From the NCBI GenBank assembly GCA_001724265.1, contig MEDY01000201.1:1-52738 (forward strand): a DNA stretch of 52,738 nt. The letters are read 5' to 3'. Shown piece by piece: positions 1 through 10,980 of this stretch; positions within the stretch are counted from its first letter, which is position 1, and the number at the start of each line of letters is the position of its first letter. The translations under genes and the position numbers were made by a program. The stretch is from Rhizaria sp. SCN 62-66 (taxonomy: Eukaryota; Rhizaria, unplaced). The notes below the pieces were generated by a model. It did not search any database and was not told the DNA's origin. It saw only the letters and a list, made by a program, of their open reading frames with translations.

Positions 1-1129
1 GTTATTGCTAGCGCTGGAAGGGTACAGCCAGGAGCGGGCGGTGGCAGTCCAGGAGTTTTGGTACTCAACGACGTCGGGGTGGTTCTTGACGGCTAGCCAT
101 TGTTCCTCAGTGGGGGTATTAACGTTAAACGACACCGCGGCCTGGTGAAACAGCGAACGTGCGCGCGTCGGGGCCGTGCGCAACGTGACTGAGACAAGGC
201 CCGTCACGGAGTCGGTCAATGTAACAATAAGGTCGTCGCGCCCACGGCTCGAGTGTTCGCTTTCATGGTCAGGCACACGGCTGAGAACGCGGCGGTAGAA
301 GCCGTGCTCACTCACAGTGGTCTCGACGCTGGTGCCCGTGCCAACTCCTGTCTCGCTCGTGGTGTCAGCGGTGACCGCAACGATGTCGTCACCGGTACCA
401 GTGCGGATCTTGTGCGCGCGCTCGTACTTGCGGTCGGCCGCGTCGGCCTCGTCCGTGGTAACCGAGATCTCGTCGTTGCACCCAACGGCATCTGCGCTCG
501 GGGCGTGCAGGAACGCGTTCCTGAGAAGACCAAACTCGCGAGCAAACGCAGCGCCGTCGGTACCGGCCGCAAGCCCAGCAAAGGTGACGGTGTCCCGTGT
601 GCACGAGATAAGGGGCACGGTGAGCGGATCGAATCCGTCAAGGCGGATAGCATTGGCGCGCATCAGAGCGCGGTAGGCGTAGTCCGTCGTGAGGCCGGTG
701 TCGACGTCAATGTATGAGACGCTATAGTTGTACTGGCGCGTGCCATCGGGGTGAATAATGGTCGGCTCGGGGTCGTAAGTGATTGGCGACCTCGCCGGGG
801 AGCGCGATGAGGCGGGCTTGACGCCGAGCTACGAGTGAAAACAAAGCAAAGTTGTAGAAACAGTGGATATCGGACATAAGAGGATGCTTTTACTGAAACT
901 ACAATTAATGTAGGTAGAAGTTGTGCTTTTCACGTTGATGTGTGTTTCTTTTTGATGAAAACCCGCAATGTGCATCGTAAACATTAATTATCCAAACAAA
1001 GGAGGCTCATTGAAGTTTACTTACGAAGACGCCGATGAGCACGCCAGCGGTCACCAAAGCTATGCCCAAGAACACCGCAACGCCAATCAAAACCCGACAA
1101 CACGTTGTTTTTGCTCCACACTTTGTCAT
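1..1129 (-). CDS. Orphan single-pass membrane or secreted protein, two exons, 3' end outside window
   Basis: I do not recognise this protein. Exon 1 (1129 to 1025) encodes 35 residues: a short polar start (MTKCGAKTTCC) and one hydrophobic segment of about 22 residues, which would be a signal anchor or uncleaved signal peptide. The intron 1024-829 has GTAAGT at its 5' end and a pyrimidine-rich tract ending GTAG. Exon 2 (828 to 1) stays open to the window edge, giving at least 311 residues with no stop. It begins LGVKPASSRSPARSP and continues as a mixed polar sequence with no repeats and no family I can name. The ATG at 1129 is the first in frame. It follows a pyrimidine tract ending CGCAG, and a GTGAGA donor lies near 1216, so a second intron in the 5' leader is likely. 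Coding status is well supported by the clean frame across the splice; function is unknown. Confidence 0.7.
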
Positions 1130-2179
1130 CTGCGATAGAAAGTGAAGGGTGAGAATACAGTCGGAAAAGAAAAGTGCAGGATCAGACGAATCCAGAAAAA
1201 GTTTTAGCAAATGTCTCACGCGTCAACGCGTCAAATACATCGATGAACGCACTAGGCATTTTTGAAATGAAATTATAATAGCAAAGTTTGTCACAGTAAA
1301 TCGCTAGATATCTTGTTGCACAGCACGTTCAAGCAAAGTAGCTGTTTAAAGATGACGCCCAAACTGCGCACTGGACTCCGGAAGTAGCAACAGCAGGACC
1401 GATAAAGTAGTCTGGCTAACCTGTACACCAATATTACATTTATTTAGCCGGTGCTAGTCTCGAGCATGTACAGAGCAGATCATTGTTTGTTTGTTGTGCA
1501 AAAATACATTTCGCGCGCGTAATATTTATTTTTGTTCTACTCGTAGGATACAACAACTGTTCTGTCATTTCTCCTTATATTGAGATTATGCGATTATGTT
1601 CTACAGCACTGTAAATTTCAAACGTCACGTTACCTAAAGTGAGGCTTAGCCCCCTTCGACATTCCCTTTTCGAAAAGATAAAACAGTAAAATTACGGGTT
1701 AAGCGACAAAAGGATAAAAATCAAATGAATCAATTTAAGAGAAACAACATACAAGATAATTGTTAAACCTAAATCTTACTTTATATCATAGAACGACACA
1801 CAGTATGATAAATCGCACGTAGTAAATGACCGAGATTGACTGAATGAAAAGAACAAAGAGACAATGCTGTGTATTGATTATGACAATAAAAGACTGCGTG
1901 CGACGGAAACAGTCTGCCGCCGCGCGCACCATATTATTCTTATGTAGTACTGCTGAGCGCCACGCGCACCGCAAAAAAAGAGGCACGGGACTCGGTCAGT
2001 GAGTGTTGTGCTGCGTCGTGCTGCGTCGTGAATGTTGTGCTGCGTCGTGCGAGGCTGAGACTGCTGTGGTTATGTTACAAAAAAAGCAGTCTCACCCATC
2101 CACGGGCACTCGCGCGTTCATCACAAACAGAGAGGGAGAGAGATAGAGAGAGAGAACGTGTGTGTGGGGGGCGAGTTTC
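1130..2179. other. AT-rich spacer between two minus-strand genes
   Basis: It probably holds the 5' leader and promoter of the left-edge gene and the 3' flank of PDI. The possible leader intron (about 1130-1216) and a TATAAT-like stretch near 1275-1282 on the minus strand lie at its left end. Short reading frames here have no coding character. The only other structure seen is the direct repeat at 2004-2049. Confidence 0.6.
2004..2049. repeat. Short direct repeat
   Basis: The 17-base word TGTTGTGCTGCGTCGTG occurs at 2004-2020 and again at 2033-2049, with an extra copy of its CTGCGTCGTG half at 2021-2030. It lies about 130 bases past the PDI stop, probably in 3' flanking sequence. No function is inferred. 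Confidence 0.8.
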
Positions 2180-3610
2180 TTAGAGCTCGTCCTTGCCGGC
2201 CTCGGCAGCGATGTCGCCCTTGGTCTTGATGTTGTACGAGTTCTCCTTGACGAACTTGACAAGGGCATCGACGGAGCGCTCGGAGTTGTACTGTACGGGG
2301 TTGGCCTTGTCGTTAGCGGGGAAGAAGTAGAGCGTGGGGAAGCCCTGGACCTCGACGGGGGTGTCGTTCTCGGTGGAATCAACCTTGGCGATGACGATAC
2401 TGGGGTTAGCAGCGAAGAAAGCACCGACCTCATCCCACTTGGGGGAGAGCTGCTTGCAGTGGCCGCACCAGGGGGCGTGGAACATGACGAAGACGTCCTT
2501 GTCGTTGTTGACGACAATGTCATCGTAGGTCTTGCCGACGACGATCTTGACGTTGCCGTCGTTCTCCGCGGGGGGCTCCTGCGAGCGGACGTTGGCGACA
2601 AGCTCACCCTTGGTGTATTGCTCGATGAACTTGGCGACGTTGGCCGCGGTCAGCTCCTGGTCGGCGGGGAAGACGTAGTTCTTGCGCACCTTGCGGTCCT
2701 CGATGGCGAGGCCGGGGGTGGCGGACGCGAGGCCAAAGGTCTTGGCGTGCTCGCCCCAGCGGTTGCCGTCGAGCTTGGCGAAGATGACCTTGGCCTTGTT
2801 GTCCTTGGCAACGGACGCGAGGGCGGCGGGGATCTTGCCCTGCTCGTCGTTGGTGTAGTCGACGAAGAGCCACGCGAGGGGGAGGTCCTTCTCGACGTAC
2901 TTCTGGAAGTTCTCGGGGCCGATCTCGCCGACGAGGGGCAGGGACTCGCTCTTGACGAAGTCAACGATGGCCTTGGCGGAGACCTCGCCGGTGAACGCAA
3001 CCTCAGTCTCGTCGAAGTTGCGGTACAGGGTGATCTTGCCGTCAGTGGCACCGGTGAAGATGCAGGTGTCGACGTCCTTGCGGAGGGTCGCGCCAGCCTT
3101 CTTGACCTCGGCGGCCTCGGCGGAGTCCGCGGCGGCGTTGACGACGAGGCGGAGACCGGTGGTGGAGGTCTTGAAGGCCTCGAGAGCGGCGGCGTCGGCG
3201 GCGACGACGTAGGCAGGCTGGGAGTTCTTGATCACAGCCTTGACGACGGCATCGGCCTTGCGGGCGTCCTCGTACTCGGTGGTGGAGCCATCCTTGTGGA
3301 TGAACTTGACGGTAGGGAAGCCCTTGACGCCGTAGGTGGAGCAGAGGTCGCGGTGCTCAGTGCAGTCAACCTTGGCGATCTTGTGCTTGCCAGCGAGCTG
3401 CTCAGCGGCCTTGTCAAACTCGGGCGCAAAGGTCTTGCAGTGGCCGCACCAGGGGGCGTAGAACTTGACGAGGACGGAGTCGTCCTTCTGCTCCTGGAGG
3501 AAGGAATCGAAGTTCTCAGCGGTGAGGGCAGCAACCTTGCCGTCCTCGAAGGCCGAGGCGACGAAAGGAGCGATAGCCAGGACGGCCATGAGAGTAACAA
3601 GGAAACGCAT
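2180..3610 (-). CDS. Protein disulfide isomerase (ER lumen)
   Basis: The product forms and reshuffles disulfide bonds in secretory proteins. It has 476 residues, close to the usual PDI length, and is intronless. A cleavable signal peptide covers about residues 1-20. The order is a-b-b'-a'. The first thioredoxin domain has APWCGHCK with cysteines 55 and 58, and its cis-proline loop GFPT at 97-100. Two redox-inactive thioredoxin-like domains follow (about 130-340). The second active domain has APWCGHCK with cysteines 382 and 385, and GFPT near 423-426. The C-terminus is KDEL, the ER retrieval signal, followed by TAA. A TATTTAA box lies about 40 bases upstream of the ATG. The frames on the other strand are shadows of this gene. 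Identification is secure; which PDI paralogue it is cannot be said. Confidence 0.97.
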   Translation of the reverse strand: MRFLVTLMAVLAIAPFVASAFEDGKVAALTAENFDSFLQEQKDDSVLVKFYAPWCGHCKTFAPEFDKAAEQLAGKHKIAKVDCTEHRDLCSTYGVKGFPTVKFIHKDGSTTEYEDARKADAVVKAVIKNSQPAYVVAADAAALEAFKTSTTGLRLVVNAAADSAEAAEVKKAGATLRKDVDTCIFTGATDGKITLYRNFDETEVAFTGEVSAKAIVDFVKSESLPLVGEIGPENFQKYVEKDLPLAWLFVDYTNDEQGKIPAALASVAKDNKAKVIFAKLDGNRWGEHAKTFGLASATPGLAIEDRKVRKNYVFPADQELTAANVAKFIEQYTKGELVANVRSQEPPAENDGNVKIVVGKTYDDIVVNNDKDVFVMFHAPWCGHCKQLSPKWDEVGAFFAANPSIVIAKVDSTENDTPVEVQGFPTLYFFPANDKANPVQYNSERSVDALVKFVKENSYNIKTKGDIAAEAGKDEL

Positions 3611-3646
3611 AGTCCCGATGCTATCAACAGCGAAGACGAGGGGCGA

Positions 3647-3653
3647 TTAAATA
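3647..3653 (-). promoter_or_regulatory. TATA-like box of the PDI gene
   Basis: TATTTAA on the minus strand, about 37-43 bases upstream of the PDI ATG, in an otherwise GC-rich stretch. The spacing resembles that at 4278, 20110 and 45645. Confidence 0.55.
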
Positions 3654-4277
3654 GGGCGGGGAATAGAGAGAAGACATCAATGTGAGATGAGAAAGAGGTC
3701 GGGCGAGCGCTGATGGAAGTTTAGACGATCGGATGTGTGCGACAGGGTTGATGGGTGGGCAAGGCGTCAGAGATCCGAAACCGAGCATATCTTCGACAAA
3801 CACCCACTCAACATGCGGCCGACGCGATGGGAAACTAGGCCAGCATACACGGGCGTAGATTGGTTCCGAAGATACGGTGCTTGAAGGGCGGGCGCGCAAG
3901 CAAGAACGTGGATCCTATTCCGGGAAGGAGACAGGGCGGCTCTTGGCGAGAGCTGCCTGGCTCTCAATCTTGAGCAGCCACTTTCACGCCCCTCCACGCT
4001 CGCAGCGCGACTCCAGTAATTAAATATAATCACTTCACCGATAATAAGCGTTATTCACGCATGTTTTTCATCACGGCAAGCGCTAGGCAGAGCTGATGGA
4101 TCGGTTTTGTTTTTGCTCGTCAGCCAAAATGGAGCACCGCGACTTAACTTTGCGGGGTCGAGTCATCAATCGAACTCGTTTGGGTGGTCTGGGTCCGTAC
4201 CGAAAAAACTGTTATGACCACACGCCAAAGCAGGCGATTTGCAACCTTAATAACACTTCGAAGGCTCCGTCAAATAG
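3654..4277. other. Divergent intergenic region, PDI and phosphonoacetate-hydrolase-like gene
   Basis: About 620 bases between two divergent TATA boxes. I see no gene, tRNA or repeat in it. It presumably holds the upstream regulatory DNA of both genes. Confidence 0.5.
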
Positions 4278-4284
4278 TATATAA
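4278..4284 (+). promoter_or_regulatory. TATA box of the phosphonoacetate-hydrolase-like gene
   Basis: TATATAA, 39 bases upstream of the ATG at 4317. Confidence 0.6.
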
Positions 4285-4316
4285 CTGCTGTTTCCGGTAA
4301 TCCTGTGACGTATACT

Positions 4317-5830
4317 ATGCTGCGCCGAGTTTGTGCGTTCTCCAAGCGCGGTCTTGCCCTTCAGTTCCGGTTAATTGGAAATGCCATAGTCAAAGCTTCA
4401 TCTGCAGCTTTTTCGACTGCTGCGGCGACACACCAACACGCTCCAACAACTGTGCCCTCGACAGTGACGGTTAATGGTACCACGTTTGACCTGCCTGCGC
4501 CCGGCGAGCACTTTATTGTTGCAAGCATCGATGGCATGTCCCAGGTACGTCCCGCCCTATTCTAGCAATCAAACTTGTTCTCTTCGAAGTTCACTACAAT
4601 TGCACTGTATCGCGATACATACTGACATTGTTATCATCGATAACTAATTTCTGTGCTCTTTATCCTCTACATAATCTATATAACAGGAATACATTGACGA
4701 CGCGGCCTCCCGCGGCCTCATGCCCACCTGGATGTCCCTACTCGACAGTGCCCCTGTCCCCCACACTGACACGGGGGCAAACACACAGGACTCCGCGTCT
4801 GACTCTGCTCCTGCGTTCCGGTTCGACTTTTTCGACCGCCAGGCCGCGCACGGACTTGTGAGCTCTGCGTTCCCCACTCTCAGCACCGTCAACAACGTCT
4901 GCATCGCCGCAAACGCGGCTCCCAACGTCACCGGTCTCGCCAGCGACCTAATCCCGCTCTCCGCCGCGAATACAGCCACCGTAACTCACGCCAGCACTAC
5001 GGTGCCCGCTGCTGCGGTGCCCGAGGCTGTGGCGGCGTCGGCAGCGCTGTCGCTGCCGTCCGGCGCCACGGTCGTCGCCGCGTTGAGTTCTCCAGAACTC
5101 GTGCGCAGCGGTACTGTGCTCGCCGCCCTGTGCGCCGCGGGGGTCGACGTCACGGTGGTGACGCCGCACGATGCGCTGTTGGCACTGCTTGCAAAGGATC
5201 TGGCACGCGCGGCACGTGTGGTGCTCACGGTCACTGGCGGCCGCGCAACGCTCAGCTCTTCTCGCTCTGACTCGGACCCTGCCTCCGATATCGGCCAGGC
5301 TACCAATGCGAGTAGGGCGAGTGCGAGTCGCGGTAAGGCTGGGAGGGCGACGCTGGTGTCGCTTGACTCGCTGGCGCAGGTCATGGCGGCTGAAGAAGCT
5401 GCGACGACTGAGACTGCTGGGACTGAGACTGGCACTGAGGCTGAGGCGGAGAGGCAAGGCCGGGCTGCGGCCGTGGCTCTGGTCCGCACTGCGCTGGCTT
5501 CAATGAACAACAGTAGTTTCAACAACAACAACAACAGCAATAACAACAATAGCGTCAGCAACGGCAACAGCGCAGGAGAGATCACTTCCGTGCCGTCGCC
5601 ACATAGCACCGCGGCCGCTGGCTTCAGCCTCGCGCTCGCCGACGCAGTCGTTGCGACCGCTGAGAACACTGTCGAGCAGAACCGCAGCAGTGGCTCTGCT
5701 CATGCAATGTCTTCGTCTTCGTTTGCGCTGCTCACAGTCGCCGACTACCCGTTGCACTACGCACCGGCGCCCGCTGCACCCGCAGTCTTCGGAGCTTCTT
5801 CCTCTGGGCCTGCGTCTGCATCCTCCTCGC

Positions 5831-5875
<45 letters not shown>

Positions 5876-7293
5876 TTTTTGCTGACTTGGCCCGCTACGA
5901 GAGCGCAAATCACGCGGGCAGTAGCAGTATCAGCAGCAGTTCGAGCAGCAGTAGCAGGCGCGGCGGCGGCTCGCGTGCTGAAGCTGCCGCCGCAGCTTTA
6001 GCTCTGCTCACCAACAACAACAGCAACGCGAATCGCCCTAACAATGCCAACAACAACAACAGCAACAACAACAGTAGTTTGAGTGGTGTGAGCGGGCTGA
6101 TGGCTGGACGGGGCGCTGGTAAACTCGTCCGCCGCCCCTCGTCTTTCACCTCCACCTCCGACACTACTGCGAATCACAGGGGGAGTGACCGTGGGAGTGA
6201 CCGTGGGAGTGACAGCAATGCGAGGGCTAATGCGACGGCTAATGCGACTGCTAATGCGAGTGCAGCAGTGGGTGCGGACGCGGTGTGGAGCGGGCTCGAC
6301 GCGGCGCTGGCACAGCTCCACGCCCGCGGTCGCTGTGTCGCCGTCACCGCGGCCCACGGAATGAGCCCGAAGGCCGGATTCCACCACAAAACGACCCAGC
6401 TCCACGCCAACGGCAACGGCAGTCAGAGTCACGGCTACCAAAGGAGCGCAAGTGGCAGTGATGGGACGGCGCGCGTGGTGTGGTTAGAAGACGAACTCGC
6501 ACACGCAAAGGCGATGGCTGCGTGCGATGTCACCGCGGTTGAGACCGCTCCTGTCAGCCCCTCTTCCTGTGCCGAGAGCAGCTCGAGTAGTCATGTCGGC
6601 AGCGGGAGTCAGAGCGCGGCAGAGCGTGGGGACGCTGTGTTTGGCCGTGTCGCAGTCATCCCAACTCTCGCCCCCGGCCACGGCCACGGCCACGGCCACG
6701 GTGACAGCCACGGCCACATCAGCAGTCCGAACCCGAATGGCGGTGACGGCGGCGATGGCACCGCGGCGCCCGCGATCGTGCTGGGCGGCAGCGCGTTCCT
6801 GCACTGTGTCGACGGCGGCGGCGGCTCTTCCTCCGCCGCCGCCGCAGCAGCGCTGCTGCCTGTCGTTGCCCGCTTGCGCGCGCTAGACGGGATCTACGCT
6901 GTGGTGGGCCGGTCGGACGCCGCGACCGCGTTTGACTTGCCTGCGGACAGGATTGGCGACTATCTCGTCATTGCGGACCACAACACTGTGTTGGGCGGAG
7001 CGAAACCGAAGCCGCGGCAGGTGGATGGCGGCGGCGGCGGCAGTGACAGTCAAATGCAAGGTCAAAACGCCGGTCTGGGCGGTCTCGAGAGCGAGAGCGT
7101 GGCGGTGGCGGTGGCGGTTATGAGTCATGGGTCGCTGGATGAGGCCAAGGTGCCGCTGTGGGTCAACCGTCCGCTGCGGCAGGCCGTGCGCGACCAACTT
7201 CACAAGGGGAAGCTGCGCAATTACCACGCTATTCAGGTGCTGCTCAACGGGGCGCTACGCGCGCGCGGGCCTAAGGGCGAGGGCAGTGACTGA
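4317..7293 (+). CDS. Phosphonoacetate hydrolase-like protein, alkaline phosphatase superfamily
   Basis: Family members cleave the C-P bond of phosphonoacetate to acetate and phosphate using two zinc ions. Exon 1 (4317-4544) and exon 2 (4687-7293) are joined across an intron 4545-4686 (GTACGT to ACAG, phase 0), giving 944 residues. Family landmarks appear in order: VASIDGMSQEYIDDA (Asp72), FPTLSTVNNV with the Ser/Thr nucleophile position at 142-143, a segment ending DVTVVTPHDALLALL, ADYPLHYAP (Asp429, His433), TAAHGMSPKAG (His633), GDYLVIADHNTVLGG, and MSHGSLDEAKVPLWVNRPL (His890). The bacterial enzyme is about 410 residues; the excess is Ser/Asn/Ala/Gly-rich insertions, mostly between residues 205 and 600. 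The first 35 residues are Arg-rich and hydrophobic without acids, like a mitochondrial presequence. Where the family has Asp-His, this protein has Ala632-His633, so activity is uncertain. An AATAAA lies at 7369. Confidence 0.8.
5845..5874 (+). repeat. (TCG)10 poly-Ser microsatellite in coding sequence
   Basis: Ten uninterrupted TCG codons within the low-complexity insertion of the phosphonoacetate-hydrolase-like protein. Confidence 0.9.
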
Positions 7294-7838
7294 GGGGCAG
7301 GGGTAACACTTCAGTGCGATGTTACATAGATATCGTCGGTTCGATAGATTATTTATTATTATTTGAAAAATAAACGTTTGATTATACGCCATTTTAAGTT
7401 CTTATTTGAATCTGCGTTTCTTAAGCGCTTCTGCGGACTTGCAGAGGGACACGCCAGAAGGTGACGGCGACCAGACAGATAGGTCTCCACGGGAGTTGAT
7501 GTTGTGCTCACAGTCACTTGAATGTGGGGGAGAGGGCCATTTAAAGTGGTCAATAAGGGGCCCTAACACGCGCTTATAGCCTAGTGATTTCATTCACAGA
7601 GAGTAAAAACATTTTAATACCTATATTGCACTTTGCTGTTTCCCAAATCGCTGTTTATCCCGCGCATTTTTCTTTGCATGAACGCGTCGATGCACGCACC
7701 CAGAGCATCCCGAATCCACCGGTTGTACCCCCATTTGCATGGCTCCCATGAACTCACTGAGCGTTTACATCTCTTTTCTTTGACCATAGAACCCCTCCCC
7801 CTCTCTCAAGGACCTGCCCGCTTTGCGCTGCGAACACC
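7294..7838. other. Intergenic spacer
   Basis: AT-rich in its first half, with AATAAA at 7369-7374 as a possible polyadenylation signal of the upstream gene, then mixed sequence up to the next ATG in the context ACACCATG. No gene or RNA is seen, and no clear TATA box. Confidence 0.5.
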
Positions 7839-10800
7839 ATGTTCGGCGTAGGGTCGTCTTTGTTTCTCCGGGTGGCGTCCGAGATCGGCTCTGTTCTGGC
7901 CGCTCGCGACCGGCTCCCGGACCCCTCCCCGGACCCCGGCGCGTCCCCCACATCCGGCGTGCAGCCCTCACAGCCTTCCCGTGCGCTTGACGGCTTTTCT
8001 GCGTTTCCTGCACCTCTGCTCGAGGTCGCAGAGCACATGGCCGGTCTCCGCGGCCCGCCCCTCACTTCGCTGCCGCTGTGCCCCGTGCCCCAGAGCGCGT
8101 TCGCCGCCACGGCCTCCGCGTCCGCCGGCGCCGTCGCCGCCGCGGGGGGCGCCAACGCGGGCATCTCCCCGGCGCTTATTGCTGCTGTATCCGCGACGCC
8201 CGGCTCCCCCACCAACGCGTCCATGCGCCTCTCAATGCGCGCCGCCGCCAACAACAACAACAACAACAACAGCGGCGGCGGCGGCAGCTCTTCGTCCTCC
8301 GCCTCCGCGGCTTCCGGTGCGATGTCCTCGTCCTCCACCTCCGCGGCGGCGTTGTCCGCGTCCCAACGCGCCGCGACCCTTGGCCTGAGCGACCACGTGC
8401 TGCTCAGCGCGTCCCCGCAGACCGCAGCCACCGGACTCACCGCCGCCGCCGACTGCGTCGCCTTCTCGGGCCGCCTTTTCGTGACGTGGGCCGTGCTGCA
8501 GGGCCACGCGGACTCGGTGTCCGACGCAGTGCTGCTCGGCCGCAGGCTCATGGAGGCCGGGTATATCACACTCGCGGCCAAACTGTCCCCCGCCGTCGCC
8601 GCCGCGCTCGCTGTCGCCAACAATAGTAATCATTCCAGTAACATTAACAAAGACTCCGCGCGAGACTCTTTCGGCTCCTCCACGAACGGCAGCGGCGGCG
8701 GCTCGAGCGGTGGTTTGGCCTTCACCAACTCAGCGACTCTATACCGCCTCTCGCCCTCCTCGCCCGCACTGCCCGTGTCTGCGTGGGCCGCCGTTGCCCC
8801 CGCGGGCACCGACGCTGACTGCACGCGGCTTAACTTTACCACCGCGGACCTGTGCTCTATCGCGTCGGCCGTCACGCACGCGCCGGCGCGCGTGATCACA
8901 CTGTTCCCGCGCCCGCCCATGCCTGGCGCCATGCCCTTCGCTGACGGCAGTAGCAGCAGCTCGAGTAGTAGCTCTAGCGGTAGCAGCAAGCGTAAGAGCA
9001 GCAAGGGCGGCGACAAGAACTCGGCGCACTCGCACTCGAACGCTGCCGCCGACGCCGCCGGTGCCGCTGGCTCTGGCTCTGGCTCGGGGGCTGCGGCGGC
9101 GACCGGCAACACAGGCAAGGGAGACTCTGTTCCCGGTCTCACCGCGTCGACCCCTAGCCGCGCTAACAGCAACGGTAGCGCCAGCTCTGGCTCCGGCGCT
9201 GGCGCTGGCCGCAGCCCTGGCGTGCGCGAGCGGTCTCTGTCGATGTCGATGGCGCCCCTCGCGTCCTCGGCCTCGGCGACCGTGTGCGTGACCGGCGCGG
9301 ACCTCGTGTCGTACCTACTGCGCAACAATACCGTCTCGTGCACGCGCGACGCCGTCATCGTTGGTTTGCTGCTTGTTGCGTCTGGACTTATCCGCCACGT
9401 TCCCTCGCAGGCCGACTTGCCCGCCGCGCTCCAGACCGCTCCAATCCCAGTCAACTCCACATCCGCCTCGAGCGCGGTCACTGGAGCTGCGCCGGCCGCG
9501 CGCGCGCTGCTGTCGGCGCTTGTGTTCCACCAGAACTGCCTGCTGCACGCACCTTTCGCCGCCGCAGACTACCCGTTTCTTGCCGCAGCCGCCGCGCCCG
9601 CCGCAGCCGCCGCAGCCGCCGCGGTGGCCAGTAACAGTGCAACTGCGTCCGGCGGCGTGGTCGTGACCGGCGCGGCGGCCGCGGCGGCGCAGGCCCAGGC
9701 CGCCGCTGCGATGGCGCAGGTGTTTGGCCCGCCAGACGCGCCGCTGGAGCCGGTGTGCTTTGGTCCGGCCCCACCGCCCTCAGCCGCACTCTCACAGCCT
9801 ACCTCACCACTCAGCGTGTCTTCTAGCTCTGCGTCCTCGTCATCGTCCTCGTCCTCAGCGTCGGCGTCGGCGTCGGCGTCAGGCTCGGCGTTCTCATTCC
9901 CCGCCTCTGACCATACTAGCAACAAGGGCGCGAAGACTGTCGGTGTGACGCTACACTTGACTGCGCGCCGCCGCGCCGCACTGCATCCGTACAACGCCTT
10001 CGTCCCCGCTGCCGCTGCCGCTGCCGCCGCCGCCGCCGCCGCTTCCGCCTCAGGCTCCAGAGGCTCCGGCTCAAGAGGCGGCGCCAGAGGAGGCGGCAGT
10101 TCATCCTCCCCATCAGCGGCAGCGATATCCCGGTCTGCAGCGTCGCAGTCTGCGCTGGTCTCGGCCTCAGCCTCAGCGCCGTCGCAGTCGCCGTACGGTG
10201 CACTGGCGGCGTCGCTGGGCGCGCTCGCGGGGGCCACGTTCCCGTTACATCCGCTCGAGTTCTCCAACAGCGCCGTGCTCTACACCGTTGCGCTCGACGC
10301 CGCGGCCGCCGCGGCGGCCGCCGCCGCCGCCGCGCTGCGCCTCGGCGGCGGCGTCGCGCTGGCCTCAGCCGTCGGTCTGTCGTGCGCGCTGCCCCCTGGG
10401 GTGTTTCCGCTGCCCGCGCCCGTCCGCGTCGCGCTGCCCCCGCCGTCGCCCGCGCTCGTCCCGCAGTCATCTGCCGCGTCTGCCGCCCCTTCGCCGGTGA
10501 CGCCGCTCGCGCCGCCGCTGGCGCTGCTGGCGGGACTCGCCGTCGCCGCCGGGTCGCCCAACGCGGACCCCTTCGCCTCTAGCCCGGGCTCTAACGCCAG
10601 CCCCGGCTCCGGGACTGGCACCGGACCAGGATCGTCTCCGGGCACGCCCCGCGGCGGCGGCTCGAACAGCTCGAGCTCTGGCGCGGGCTCCGGGAGCGCG
10701 GCGGGCAAGTCCTCTGGCTCGGCCTCAGCGTCGCAAGCGCACTCCCAGCAAGATAAGTTGACTGCGGCGGCCTCGAGCGCCGCGCAGACCAAGTCTTCTT

Positions 10801-10936
10801 CTGCTGCTGCTGACAGCAAGGCTTCTAGCTCTGGCTCTAGCTCTGCTGGCACTGCGGCTGCGGCGGCAAATAGCGCGGCGGACCGGATGTCGCAGTTGCG
10901 CAAGGCCGACTCCTCCGGCAACCTTAACAACAACAA

Positions 10937-10980
<44 letters not shown>

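Noticed and set aside
253-717. Plus-strand frame near the left edge
   Set aside because: The opposite strand has a spliced frame open across the whole 828-base exon with a sensible signal anchor; the plus frame is its shadow.
1786-1986. Small minus-strand hydrophobic frame
   Set aside because: AT-rich, no start context, no neighbour support; consistent with chance.
2162-3685. A 507-residue plus-strand frame across PDI
   Set aside because: It is a shadow: GC-rich codon structure keeps the antisense frame open, and its Gly/Val/Leu/Asp-rich translation has no motif.
5800-6100. CRISPR-like or satellite arrays in the triplet-repeat stretches
   Set aside because: They are in-frame codon repeats encoding Ser, Asn or Ala runs, with no spacer structure.
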